Shown piece after piece: positions 46,179 to 58,074 of a stretch of 64,000 nucleotides of DNA; the stretch's first letter is position 1, and each line of letters begins with the position of its first letter. The stretch lies in NCBI GenBank assembly GCA_029959195.1, contig CP114126.1, positions 1,054,001 to 1,118,000 of the forward strand, written 5' to 3'. The stretch is from Dictyophora rubrovolvata (Eukaryota > Basidiomycota > Agaricomycetes > Phallales > Phallaceae). The position numbers and the translations under genes are program-made. The notes beneath the pieces were generated by a model, which saw only the letters and a list, made by a program, of their open reading frames with translations, made no database searches and was not told the origin of the DNA.

Positions 46179-47489
46179 AACATCCCTGAAGGGGTATCAA
46201 ATCTGAAAGTTTTTGCAGGCGTCTCCGTTTTGTCTCCGTTTGGTTCCACAGTACGCACATCAAACGCCAGTCGTCACGGCGTGACTCGCATTGTTGCCTT
46301 TTCAACCACGGAGTCAACTATATACTTTACGACTATGCGACCAACGCCAGGTCAGCTTGGAAGCAAACGATATATCATTGAAAGGTATTGCTTTGCAATA
46401 TTTATCTCTCTAAATTGATACATCTGAGCAGTTCTGATGTCCTTGAACAATTCCGTATCAACATCTCCGAAGTAGGATCCCAAAACATTCTTTGGTACAA
46501 AGTAAGTGGATAGATAAATGATAACAGGCTTCGGTTGAGTTTTTTTTTGTTTTTTCAATTGTTTAGGAAAGACATATCAACGAACATGAAATTGTAGAAA
46601 GCTTGATAGTGAAGTCGTTTCCACCCCCGGTAGTCATTCTTATTTCGTCCTAACTCAAAAAGATTCTAGGACAGTACGAGCAAAACAGTCAAATGGACAA
46701 TTCACAAACCTCGAGATGGATGGTATCTACGTCTGAGATCTCCGGCCTTTCCTCCGAATGTATTCATATCACTCATTCCGGCACCACCGTCGGTCAAGCC
46801 TTCCGAGCTCCCTACCTCTAACGGAGGCTCTGCTGTCAAACCCGAAGACGGCTCACTAACATTCATTGTACGAACATCACTCCCACCACAACCTTTGAAC
46901 GGCGGGTCGTCTGCGACGCCAACCCATTCTTATCCTCCTCCCTCACCACTAACTGTAACCGTACAGTCACCAACTGCGTCAACACCAATCGCTGTCGGGA
47001 ATCAACCGCCTACACCACTAAACGAAGTAGACACAAAGTTAAATAAAACCATAACTTCCCCGAGAAACTCTTCGATTACCCGTTTTTTGCTTTCACCAAC
47101 TACACCCTCCTCACCCGTCTCCCCCGCAATCGCAAGCGGAATTAGTGGTTTTTTCAACCGTACTCTAGCCTTTTTAAGTCCTCCTATTAAAGCACACATA
47201 TCATTTTTCCTTGCACCCGTGTACACCTTTGGAGGCACGCTCTCGCCGTTATTGACTTTTGTGGAGCAAACTTCCGCTTTGTCCGTCGCTACTGTAGGCA
47301 CTTTAACCATTGACAAAATTATCGAGCAACAAATGGGTGTTGAAACTACCTTTTGGGTCGCGGTCTCTCTTGCGTATCTTGAATTTTTATTTGACAGAGA
47401 TGTGTGTTTATTAGTCTCTGCAGCAGGTTTATCATCTGAATTTATTTTTTTTGAATTTTTAGTCTTATCTTGCTGCCGCGAATGGTTAG
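46179..47489 (+). CDS. Ser/Pro-rich protein, unknown, 5' end unresolved
   Basis: The readable exons begin NIPEGVSNLKVFAGVSVLSP and continue VRTSNASRHGVTRIVAFS, RINISEVGSQNILWYK, ERHINEHEIVESLIVKSF, WTIHKPRDGWYLRLRSPAFP. A long Ser/Pro/Thr-rich linker (46860-47100) follows, and a C-terminal part includes HISFFLAPVYTFGGTLSPLL and TTFWVAVSLAYLEFLFDRD. The last intron, GTGTGT...TTTTAG, leads to SYLAAANG and the stop. The first half looks like a beta-rich fold. The C-terminal 90 residues are hydrophobic but without a clear membrane span. I recognise it only as a basidiomycete protein of unknown role. The true start lies upstream of 46179. Confidence 0.55.
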
Positions 47490-47811
47490 TGGACATCGTT
47501 GTTTGGTCCTATTTATTTGTGCACCAATGTCGGATTGAAAGTTCCTTGTTTTGGTGCGAGATTTGTATTTCAAATTTCAAATCCGCCCATTATCTAATTG
47601 AGCTCCCAGAACCCTGCTAGATATCAGTTTGCTTTATCCACCCGATACCAAAGGTATGTAGAGTGCTAGGTCCTTCATTCGGCAATGATATATAATGACC
47701 GTTCATGATTAGCTCATTCGATTTGTTTTCCATACCCCTTCGTAATATAGCTTCCCGGTTGAAGCAATGTACTTTACTAAAATATTTTTTATAAATACTA
47801 TTCCGTCTACT
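47490..47811. other. Convergent 3' gap, no gene
   Basis: It separates the Ser/Pro-rich gene and the membrane-protein gene, which run toward each other. It is AT-rich with no notable motif. Confidence 0.5.
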
Positions 47812-49656
47812 CTACACCATCGACACCCTTCCTTCAGAATTTGACACTTCGGCAATATCAATAATGTCATCGCTATCTTCTTCGTCCTCATGTCGCATGG
47901 GAATATTCTCTTCATCGACAATATCCAGATCTCCATTAATACCCTCAGCGACTAACGTTTGATGGATATATCTTCCTGTGTCTCGGACGCTCCTAATGGA
48001 GAACGCCAGAGTCGGAAGTTGAACCTCGTCAATTCTTTTCTCGTTTCTTTCACGGAATTCTAGTGTTAACCGACAGAGAAGAATTGAAGAGAGACTTTTT
48101 TTATTATGTTAGCTTTATAAACGGCTGGTAAAAATGGGTGAAGGAAAGAGTACTAACCAGTTTTGGAAAAACCCTCCAACAGAATTCTGGGCAGCCTATT
48201 ACGGGGCGTTATGATGAATTCAGTGGTTATTGAGACTCAGAGTCTAAGGTGTCGAAAACATACCGAAATAGGCACCTAAGATTCATGAGTACTATTACTT
48301 CACATGATTAAACAAACTAAATTTCACCAGATTCAACACTATAGTGGCCATATTAAGAAGGACGATTAAACTTGATTCAGATAAATTTAGAATAAAAGAT
48401 TGTGGTCAATAGAGCAGCTTTCTCCTTACAGGTATCTAAAAAGTCCTGAAAGAACATATTTGAGCATCTTCAATTGAAATTGAGGAGTAAGCCAGAATTA
48501 AACACCTTGTTCCAGTAACAAAATAGGAATGCTGTTTGCAGTTCGCAGAGTCGTTTGCCGCTGTAATCTCCATGTTCCAAATGTGTAGTAAAGGGTGCCC
48601 ACAAATACTATCGAATCATACACAGTCACCAGGGAATTTTGCAGAGTAGATATGACTGTTAATTTTCATGTCTGAATTTTCATCGTTTAAAGTCGAACAG
48701 TAAAAGATATGCGTACCCCTAATTTGGAATATTGATGTTAGTCACGGTCTAGGAGAGGAAAAGTAATTCCTAAAATAATCCTTACTTATTGGCAATGGTG
48801 AGTTGACCGTTGGCATCTAGTTCATTGACAGTTATACCGCCTATAAATATGGAATCAATGAACGATAATCAAGAGACGATCCACATAAACCCCTACCAGC
48901 AATACCTAACCCAACCGATACCACGAAAAGAATTAATAAAACTATTGTCCAAATCTTTTTACCACTAGAAATGGCATAGAGCCTGGTTCCCCATAAACCT
49001 TTTTTTAAAATCCATTCATATCTTTTGAAAAAAAAGGGCTATATGAAGAACAAACCTTGTACGCCGATAAGACCTCCGACGGAGAATAGCACTGGTAGGA
49101 CCTGTCCAGCAAAATGACCTGGGCCAGAATAATTGCTGCATTCCATCGTTATCAAAAACGAATGTTGGGATTCAATACAAAGGTGCTTCGCTTACGGGTC
49201 GAATGTCTAGAAAACGGTCAGCGAATTTCGAAAGTCGGAGTGGTCATCTCTTGACTTACCAAAAGAAAATTGATAACACTTTCAGTGATGAAAACTGCTA
49301 TAGGGCAATAGCGGGTTAAAAGGTAAAGTAGACTCGTTAAGCCGAATTTTTTGTCGTGGATGTATTTGACTTCTTGCGGGAATATTAATATTGCTTCGTA
49401 CAATGAGAGAACTATATGTATGATAACGTCGTGAAAAGAAGATGACTAGGAAGAGGAGGATGAAATTTCGTACCCGTAACGGCGATTAGGCTGAATTGTA
49501 GTAAGTTGCTATAGATTCGGAAAATTCAAGCACATGTTAATGGTGGGTAAAGGAAAGAATTCCAGTGAACGCATACATGTCATTATAAAACTGAATGTAC
49601 TCTTGTAGTGCTTCGAAATCCTCTGGGGATAATGCAGTAAGATTCGAACTGTCCAT
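47812..49656 (-). CDS. DUF6533-type seven-pass membrane protein, unknown function
   Basis: About ten short exons. The N-terminus is MDSSNLTALSPEDFEALQEY, followed by the DUF6533-like block YEAILIFPQEVKYIHDKKFG with LLYLLTRYCPIAVF, which parallels the EVExIWxxKW...LNRY pattern of that domain. Later spans include GHFAGQVLPVLFSVGGLIGV, LWGTRLYAISSGKKIWTIVL and GTLYYTFGTWRLQRQTT. After RILLEGFSKT the cytosolic tail is acidic (HEDEEDSDDIIDIAEVS). Such proteins are highly expanded in Agaricomycetes and their role is unknown. The start and stop are well placed, but the exon around 48250-48440 is hard to join. Confidence 0.65.
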
Positions 49657-50810
49657 TGGAAACCAGCTCTCTGAGGACTTGGTAGTAGATGAATTAGTGT
49701 TGTGTTGTTAAGACATTTTTACAACAGTCTCGCAGTATTTCAACGAAAACACGAGTACTAATGAGATTTTGGCGAGACATAGCAATTACTCATCTTTGTT
49801 TGATCGCATCAAGATTTCGTTTTCTATTAGCTTAGCTTCAAGGTGGAAAAGCTATTACAAATACGACACAGCTCCCCAACTTAATTCTTAAACTGAATAT
49901 GTTCGGCGACCTAGGATCAGTTTTCATTAATTACAATAGTCGAATCATGGGGGAATACTACGTTGGCATCACGTACATACTACTAATGGGGTGGACTTGG
50001 GGCCCAATACCTGTGGTACTAATACAATCCGACTTCCTTGACTTCGCTAAACATCTCGGCACTGATCGATAAGTGATGTACAATCCAAACAGGCTAGAAT
50101 TGGAAATCGTGTCAATGTTTAAGAGATCGTACACATTGACAAATGCAGCGCAAAGTTCCAGCCCGCGCCCCGTAAAAATAGGCCGATCAACAGATCACAC
50201 AGCATTTATAACACAATCCATGTTTCTATGATCACCAGGGTGTTTTGTGGAGAGGGATTTGAAGGTATGGCTGGGAACTAAGTAACTATCGGTATATTTG
50301 CCGTTCTGAGGGTGTTAACAATCGAAAGTCGTAGAAGGGCTAATAAAAAAACCTGGCGTGTTGAGATATTTCTGACTGACCTCGAACCTCGACTGATAGT
50401 TGTTGAGACATCCGATGTCCGACGAGTCGTGATCCGTGGTTAGACGTCTGCGGAATTAGGTACATTGTGTGTACCATCGTTCAACTGTCAATCAAAGAAG
50501 TTAAGCTCAGATCCTTGTCAAAATACGTATATGCAGCACATGGCTATTGCCATGGCGGAAAGTAGATGGGAAGGGGCTTGATGGCATCAGCTATGAATTC
50601 AGTAATGAGTTTGTAATGGGTGCCTACTCAACCTTTAAGAACGGCAGGTAACAGCCGGCACAGGATTGATATATTGGATGCAGTAAAAGTGCAGAATGAG
50701 GTTTGGTTCTCAAGAGTTTTTGGGCCCAAAAATGTCATACGTATTTGATATTTGTGGTTGTGTAGTAAAAGCATACTCGGCCGTTTCGGGGTAGGAAACA
50801 AGTTATATTG
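49657..50810. other. 1.15-kb gap, no gene seen
   Basis: The gap includes the promoter of the membrane-protein gene and the 3' end of the methyltransferase gene. No frame over 60 codons has support. Confidence 0.45.
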
Positions 50811-51882
50811 TTATTTTGGCTTGGAAGCTCCCACGACGACGAATTGGCCACCAGCGGTATACCACTGTCTGAAGATCATTGAAGTGAGGTACCATAAACC
50901 ACCCTTTGACTTCAAAAAATCCAAAAACTGAGGGAAAACATCGTTGCCGATGTCCTCAATTTTGATATCGACATATCCCGCCCGAATTAGACATGCTTCG
51001 TATTCACCGATTGTCATCAAGTTTTCTTTCCTAACAGAGAGGAAGGTTGTCACTATGGAGTGTAAGAGGAGAGGAAGTGGTTTTGAGATTGCAAGGTCCG
51101 CTAGAGCGATTCTGCCACCAGGCGCAAGTCGTGTGAAGCATTGTCGGAGGAAGATTTCTCTTGTTGTGAAGTGGTAGGCGCAGTCGATGGCGGTGATTGT
51201 AGTATATAAGGGTTGCGATAATGAAGATGAAGGACAAAGAGGGTGATCTGAAGGAGAGTTTTCCGGGGAATACACTGCGTCAGCGCACCAAAATCTGACT
51301 TGACATGTGGAGGCTTGTCTTTGGGTGTTCTGGACGACAGATATACGGTTTTGAGCTCTAACGGAGTGTGTCTTGAGACTCGTTACTCCGGATAGCGTTT
51401 CAGGTATTGGGACGGATGGATTGGTTAGGTAGAGGAGGAGCGAGTCACCACAGCCATGTCCGACGTCTAGAAGCAGATTTTGAACAACAAACGGGCTATT
51501 ATCGCTGGTAACGACCGACCTAATACATGACCGTTCGGAACGGGTCTTCCTTCTTGGATAATTTTCAATGCCAGAGCTTTAATTTGAGTCATGATAATGT
51601 CTTGAAGAGATGTTCTTGGTTTGCACTGTACCTTCACATGCTTCTGGAAATGACTTCCGGTCCTAACGTAATGTTAGAACTGGATAAAGAATATGTCCAA
51701 AAAAAAGAAACCTTCCAATATCCCATATTAAGCCATTCTGTTGTTCGCCGTTGACCCTTCGGTTCATGATCTGGATGAATGTTGAGAGCGAGGTGGAAGG
51801 TGCCGTAGGGATCAGACGTGTTCGATTTCATGATGAAGTAAATTAACGTCAAAATTGCCAGCGTTATTATTGCGACGATCAT
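50811..51882 (-). CDS. SAM-dependent class I methyltransferase with N-terminal membrane anchor
   Basis: The N-terminal segment MIVAIITLAILTLIYFIM is a membrane span. Then comes TEWLNMGYWK, SFPEACEALALKII (joined across two introns) and motif I, VGHGCGDSLLLYL. Later motifs are ITAIDCAYHFTTREIFLRQC, LAPGGRIALADLAIS (motif post III) and GQFVVVGASKPK at the end. The order is that of UbiE/gTMT-like methyltransferases. The substrate cannot be told from sequence. The motif I Asp-x-Gly is assembled across an intron (AAC G, AC GTC GGA). The protein is about 290 residues and complete. Confidence 0.78.
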
Positions 51883-52120
51883 TGCAGCGTGCAGCGACGT
51901 GAATCGGCGTGGGCGAAAGATTTCAGTTCACATGGAGGCCAAGTTCAAGGAAGTCATGAGTATACTCCCGGCGGGGTCATAACCGGGGGATCACCGCGAC
52001 TGGCTTGGGACCAAGAAGTTTCATCTTTGCCACAATTAATGTGCTTGAAGGAAGTCACCATAGTAACATACTTTTGCATTTTGTTGTAATATACCGGAAA
52101 TTATACTCAAAAACATGTAC

Positions 52121-53092
52121 CTAATATACTATGAGTTCTCCCTCAATCGCGCTTTCTTCTATCCCCAGTCTCTCTAAGGCTGTGACGAAACGTTCACGGT
52201 CTAGGCGTTTGAGATACTTCAGTATTTTTGCTCGTGAATGAACCAAATGTCGGAGAGAACGTCGATTTGCAACATCCTTGTTACACCGTTGCAAATGTTG
52301 GTGCAAGTTCCGGATTTTCATAGTTAGCAAGGCGGCTTCTCAATCAAATGATCGATCAAATCAAAATCATTCAAATGAAACACAGATGAAAAAACGTACC
52401 TTGAACTTCTGGTCTTCCGGTATCATTGGGTTTGTCGGGCGGTGAGAATGCTTCGACACATCGCCGTCGGTTTTCAAACGCTATCCCAGCGGCATTAGCA
52501 TTACGAATGTCGGTTAATCTAGCTAGCATGTGGACACTGGGCAGCTCTTCCCATTCGGCCCTGATGAGATCTTGATGAACGGTTTCTCTGTGAGGGTTGG
52601 TTACATTGGCATCCATGATTTGGCGTTTCGCAGCAACACGGGGTAATGAGTCAAACAGTAAGTGCCGTGCCTCTGGATCGCCACTCAGACCCCATTGAAA
52701 GTCCTTGGGAAGCTCAACGTGAGCTTGCGTGTCCATGGTATACTTTTTTGAGGGAGAATGAACGTCTTCTTGTTTGACCAGGATTTTGTTCAAATCGCAG
52801 TTGAGCCATTTAGGCTCGTCTCCTGGACGGTGTCCCAAAATGGGATCAGCTTTCATGCTTTGCTGCAGTCTGATCTTTTCGATGCGTTTAGTGACATTCT
52901 CTTTCCTCGTTGCTCGGGCTACGGCGACCCGATGTGATACATGTCTCGGAGCGGAGGTGTGGAACAAAGCAGAAGACGAGGCGAAACTATTTAGACCTGT
53001 TTAGAAAATAAAATATCAGAAACTGTGATAGATTTTTTTGTAAAATTTGGTTTACCAATTGGTATGCGCGGGTGTATAAACGAGAGAGACAT
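52121..53092 (-). CDS. Mitochondrial small-subunit ribosomal protein uS15m
   Basis: Three exons. The N-terminus MSLSFIHPRIPIGLNSFASS, with LFHTSAPRHVSHRVAVARAT, is a mitochondrial targeting sequence rich in Ser and Arg. The C-terminal S15 domain has TMKIRNLHQHLQRCNKDVAN, RRSLRHLVHSRAKILKYLKR and LDRERFVTALERLGI, matching the bacterial S15 helices. The protein belongs to the mitoribosome small subunit and contacts 15S-type rRNA. It is longer than bacterial S15 because of the N-terminal extension, as in yeast Mrps28. It is divergent from SSK1 across about 350 bp. Confidence 0.9.
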
Positions 53093-53442
53093 TACAATCT
53101 TTGCACAGAGGCCCTGCACGGGAAATGCCGCGATCGGTTGGCTGTCTGCGTCTTTGTATATTCATCCGCCGTCTTTGCAGGGACGCTCGTGACTCCCTGT
53201 TAAGTTCAGCCAATTTTTGCCCAGTTGGTAACTACGAACAAAGTAAGTTTTCGGTTTAAAAAACCGGGCGGGAATTATCTGTCAAACGCTCTTTTCTCAT
53301 GTTTCTCAGCAACGAAGGAAAATTGCCGGCTCAAAGAAGTTATGAGCCACAGCGCATAACGAGGTATTTTGCAATTTTTTCGGCATCTTCGAGTCGACAT
53401 GAAAGCTTAAAAATGTGATAACTTTTTGGTGACAGAACTCTA
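53093..53442. promoter_or_regulatory. Divergent gap between uS15m and SSK1
   Basis: The 350-bp gap serves both genes. I see no named motif, only AT-rich runs and a CG-rich segment near 53265. Confidence 0.35.
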
Positions 53443-56400
53443 ATGCCGACAAAGTCAACGTCTCCACAAGGTCCTGTCGGCGATCCAACCTCCAGCACGA
53501 TTTCAGCAGAACTCTCCTCCTCACGTCACAATCATCAAACATTTTATGACTCTCTACTAAAACCTGATTTGACAAGTAATACAGCCGACACTGCACAAGA
53601 TATCCCGGCCATGTCGAGCCCCAGTGAAGCTCCCACCTCTTCCCCTACAGTGCCCCGCCTATCTCGAGCATACTCCACTCCTCTACCACAGCAGATAATG
53701 CACTGGCAACGTCCTCAACGTCTCCAATCTACTCATTCTGAAATTCCCCCACTAGCTGCAACTGACCAGCATTTTCAGGATTTGGCTCTCGAACTAGCAG
53801 ACTCAGTTCAACAAACCGTTCAGACCTTATTTCATCTCTCCCCTCCACACATCTTCGACCCCGCCAAAGAACAATTCTCACCATGCGCCGTCCAAATCCC
53901 TACTCCTTCTCTGTCAGCCCTTTTGACGTCCATGAAACATCTCAATTATATTTCCGCGAATATGCAGACGCTGGGTATGCCATATGCCGACACATCCAAC
54001 TCAGAAGCTATCGTTATAGATGAATTTGACATTGGCGAAATCTTACAAAGCGTCGGCGACTCCTTCGGCGGTCTTGCATCTGGCGCTGAGGTTGATGTTA
54101 TTCTCCATCACGGGGATGCCATTCAACATATGGGTGTAAAAGGCGACGAATGCGGTATCTCATACGCGTTAACTCATGTAAACCTTTTTTATTTTTCATT
54201 TCTCTGCAAGAGAAAAGACGCTGAAACTCTTCACTTTCGCTTTCATGACAGGTCACTCACCAGATCTTAGCAACAGCCCAAAGCGGAGACAGCCTTGAAA
54301 TTGGCCTTTCGATTTCAGCTTCCTCCAATAATGAATCGGATCCCTCATTTACACCCCCTACTGCCCTTGAGTCTTCCTCTTCCGTCGACGATTTTCTCAC
54401 GTGCACATTCGATATCGCCCATAAATTCTTACCTTCAGAAGTTGTATTATCGGATGGCGCGCTCTCTCCTGAAGAAAAGGCTGGTCCATCTGCCGAACTT
54501 GGAAACGAAAATGAAGAATTTTCATTACCCTCCTTGTCCCTGAAAAATGCACAATCAAGATTAGAACCCTCATTCGATTCAATTATATTACGGCGTCTTC
54601 TATCACGCATTCATGGTGTTCTCCGGGCTGAAATAGTCGGTGGGCCAGACGGTACATCAGTTCAGGGTCGTAGATATCAACTAATATTCAAGCTGGAACG
54701 TGGTCCCTCCTTATCCGTTTTGCACCAAAGACACTCTTCAATGGAGGACGATGAATGTTCTGATAGCACACCGTCAGATGTTCCACTTGCCTGCGAACCG
54801 AGCATGGAAGAGTTAATGGTTTTTGCTGAAAGTCTCAAAGGAAAAGAGGCCGCATTCCACGCAAGCTCTAAAAGTACATTTGCTCACCACCTGACGCGTT
54901 ACTTGGTATCATGGGGTGTTGTTATCGCCCATCTTCCGTCCGATTTTGCTGAAGAGCAGGACTTTTGGGATGATTCGCTGGACGAGAATATCCCAACACT
55001 AGCAACTCAGCATGCACCTGCTCGTAATTTGGCTGTTAATAATAAGACAGAAAATCCTGTTTCTATGATTATTATCGATGACGATGTACACGCACTTCGT
55101 CGGCGCCTGTTAAAGCATCGAGCGGAAACGACGCCTAGTATACCAGGACGAAACAGGCCGTCTCCTACTACTAACTACAGAACTAAATCTTCCCCTTCTA
55201 TCAGAAATATATTGCTGGCTGCAAGCGTTCAGCCACCCACTCCTCCCGTTCCGATGCCTTTCACTCCCGCTCCTATCATACATTTCACTAGTCTGACACG
55301 ATACAAACTTGTAAAAGATGTCATTCAAGGTGTTGTTTTTACCCCAGGGGCTACACCGTTGCTTCCTGAGGTTATTGTCATTCCCAAACCCGCTGGACCG
55401 CGTCGCATTCTTGCCGCCTTGCACACCGCTATGACGAAGCCCATCGTCGATTCGTTCTTTTCACCTATTGCGACGTCTCCACCGAGTCCTGGACTTGCAA
55501 CCCCGATGTCTACACCTTCTTCCTCAAGTCGTCGTAAGCAGCCTAGGACGGCTGCTCCGAGTGGCAGTCGAAATAACTCGGGGCGTGCAATGCGCTCCAA
55601 TTCGGAGAGCTATACTGTCTCATCGGTTTCACCCCGGTCTCAGCAAGAAACGTTCGAATATTTCCCTGAGGGAGCGGTACAGTTAGGTGATTCGCCTGCA
55701 TCGGGTGTGGTCATTCACAGTCCGGACGGTCGACCAAAGATTTTTTTCCAGCCGCAGTCAAGAAGCGGTTCATTGAGGAGCGATAGTCCTGCAATGGATA
55801 ATAACTCTCTTCGCCTTCCTTCTCGTCGTTCTGGGAAGAGTCTTTCACGCAGAGACAGTGGAGCTGTTGTGTCGTCTTCGGAAAGCGCTCCACGTGTTGT
55901 TTCAGGTGGACGAGCTAAATCAACATCTGACCCGCGTGGTTTAAAATACCCTCAAGGAATGTCTCCTGTATTACCTTTGGGAGAACCTCCTTTCAGACCT
56001 ACAGAGTACGGCCGTAAAATCTCAGATAAGCTAGATTCTTCGACGCAGGAACAACTCCGTGCAGTTGCGTCGATGAGCTGGCAAGAAGCGACAAAACACT
56101 TGGCTATGACTCCTGTTGCTACCCCCGGAGGCGATGAAATTATTGAACACGTTAATCCTGTTTCCCCTGTCGAATCATCACCCTCCGTTCGAAGTAATAG
56201 TGGTAGTAAAGCCATCCGGGGGTCGTCGTTGGCATCGCCTGAACAAAAACTTAAGCTCGCGTCGCCGCCACTATTGTCCAAACCGGCTTCGACGAGCAAG
56301 GGCAAAAAGACCAGCACTGCTTCGAATGGCATTGTACCACCGATTAATGTTCTTATCGTTGAGGGTATGTTCTTTGTTCTGCTTTTTTCAGGGATGAATG

Positions 56401-57699
56401 TTAGGTTTTTGTTTTTGTGTGACTGATTATTGAATGCGCAGATAACCCTATAAATCAAACCCATTATACTACCGTTTTGCGCCGTAACAGCATTAAATAC
56501 GAAGTTGCGTGGAATGGTCGCGAAGCGGTTGAGAAATGGCAAAAGGGCAATTTTCACCTTATTTTGGTAAACGCATTCGCTTATCCACGCCACTGCTCGT
56601 TGCATACTGAATGATCTCCATTCTGTAGATGGATATCCAAATGCCTATCATGGACGGAATTACTGCGACCAAAGAAATCCGAAGACTGGAAAAAGTAGAT
56701 GAAATTGGAGGATTTTCTCCTGGTTCGGAGAGTTCCAGGCGACCTTTAGGAACACCCAGTTCACGTGCATCTACCACGGATACAACGCCATTTCGTTCAC
56801 AAGTGATCATTGTGGCTCTTACTGCCTCTTCTCTCCAAAGCGATCGAGTAGCCGCACTAGCTGCCGGCTGCAACGACTTTCTAACGAAGCCTGTGGATAA
56901 TGATTGGCTTATTGACAAAGTCATAGAATGGGGGTCGATCAAAGCCTTGCAGATGTGGGCCGAACTTCGCCCGCAGATAGCTGGTGTCATTGATCATGAT
57001 CAAGCAGTTCAAGCTCAGACTGTTGCGGACAGGCTGCATGTGCCGTCCAAAGCGAATCGTAATTCACCCGAAAGGCCGACGGAATTGCTGCCGGTTGTAG
57101 AAAACTCACCAATGGAGTCAAGTACTTGATATATTATATTTCCAGCGTATCAGCTGTTTCTGATTTTTGTTCATGTCTTTTTTTCAGAAACCTCCGTGTC
57201 TGACTTGCGATTCACAGATGAACGACAGGAAGGTATGGAATAGTCGTTTCTTGGGGCGTTTCCGTACCTTATGCCATTCTTTCTTTCTCCTCCTCCTCAT
57301 ACTTTAATTTATTTTTATCTTTCCTGGCTCGTGACTTGTGGTGTAAGAGTTATTCTATTATCGGCCATCGTAACTAATGTTGCTGACGACCCTCACAAAG
57401 ATTTAGGCGATGAAAATTCCGATGGTGCTTCCGAACCGGTTCTTGCTCTCGAAATCTCACAACAACAAAGTCTGAGAAATGATCTCATACAAGTCAGCGG
57501 TGAAACAGCTTTGTTACGATATATCGAAAAATCCCAAAACACGCCTCAAACGGCGGAAGATGCTGTTACAGCTGCTCCATTCACCACGTCCATTACTTCA
57601 GTGTTACACGATACCCTTAACGTAGGTGAAGATTCTGGTCCTGGACCGTCTGGCGATTTGAACGAACCGGTTGTTAGTCACGATCCGAAGGGCTCTTGA
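53443..57699 (+). CDS. SSK1: Response regulator Ssk1/Mcs4 (HOG osmostress phosphorelay)
   Basis: A long, mainly disordered N-terminus (Ser/Pro-rich, with folded patches such as [19 protein letters not shown] and [20 protein letters not shown]) leads to a C-terminal receiver domain near 56350-56930. The receiver shows INVLIVE with DNPINQT across an intron, then [15 protein letters not shown], the phospho-acceptor in [11 protein letters not shown], then [10 protein letters not shown] and FLTKPV with the conserved Lys. Ssk1 receives phosphate from Ypd1; in its unphosphorylated form it activates the Ssk2-type MAPKKK of the HOG/Sty1 pathway. Insertions in the receiver between helix 4 and strand 4 ([14 protein letters not shown]) are normal for Ssk1. 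An intron after PMESS leads to a C-terminal extension of about 125 residues ending HDPKGS. Confidence 0.88.
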
Positions 57700-58074
57700 C
57701 GGTTCTGGACGATTTTCTTACCAGCCGCATGGCTGCAAGCAATTTTTGCTGTGTTATGGAAGAAAGTCGTCTCCTATTCTCCATTCTGATGTTTTTTATT
57801 TCATACTTTTTTGGGGGTTCCTTCATATTTTTTTCGGTGGTATCCGGTCCTTGCGGTTCTTTTCTCCTCTTCTTGCGCGCGTGGTTCTTTTTCATTGGGG
57901 GTTTATCAAGTCTCTTTTATCTGGCTTTAAATGTCGTTGGCTGATCGTTATTCATTCCATCTCTCGCATTCACGCATATGTATTTACCATTCTTTGTTTT
58001 ACTTGTGTTGCATTACGTCTTTTCCCAGTGTATTCGTCAGGTTTACAGTTTTTACTCAGATGTTGCTTACGTGG
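57700..58074. other. Convergent 3' gap between SSK1 and the JmjC gene
   Basis: A T-rich stretch with overlapping frames in several registers and no motif. It is probably the two 3' untranslated regions. Confidence 0.5.

Noticed and set aside
55952-56605. A 217-codon minus-strand gene
   Set aside because: It is antisense to SSK1, crossing into the receiver-domain exons, and has no domain of its own.
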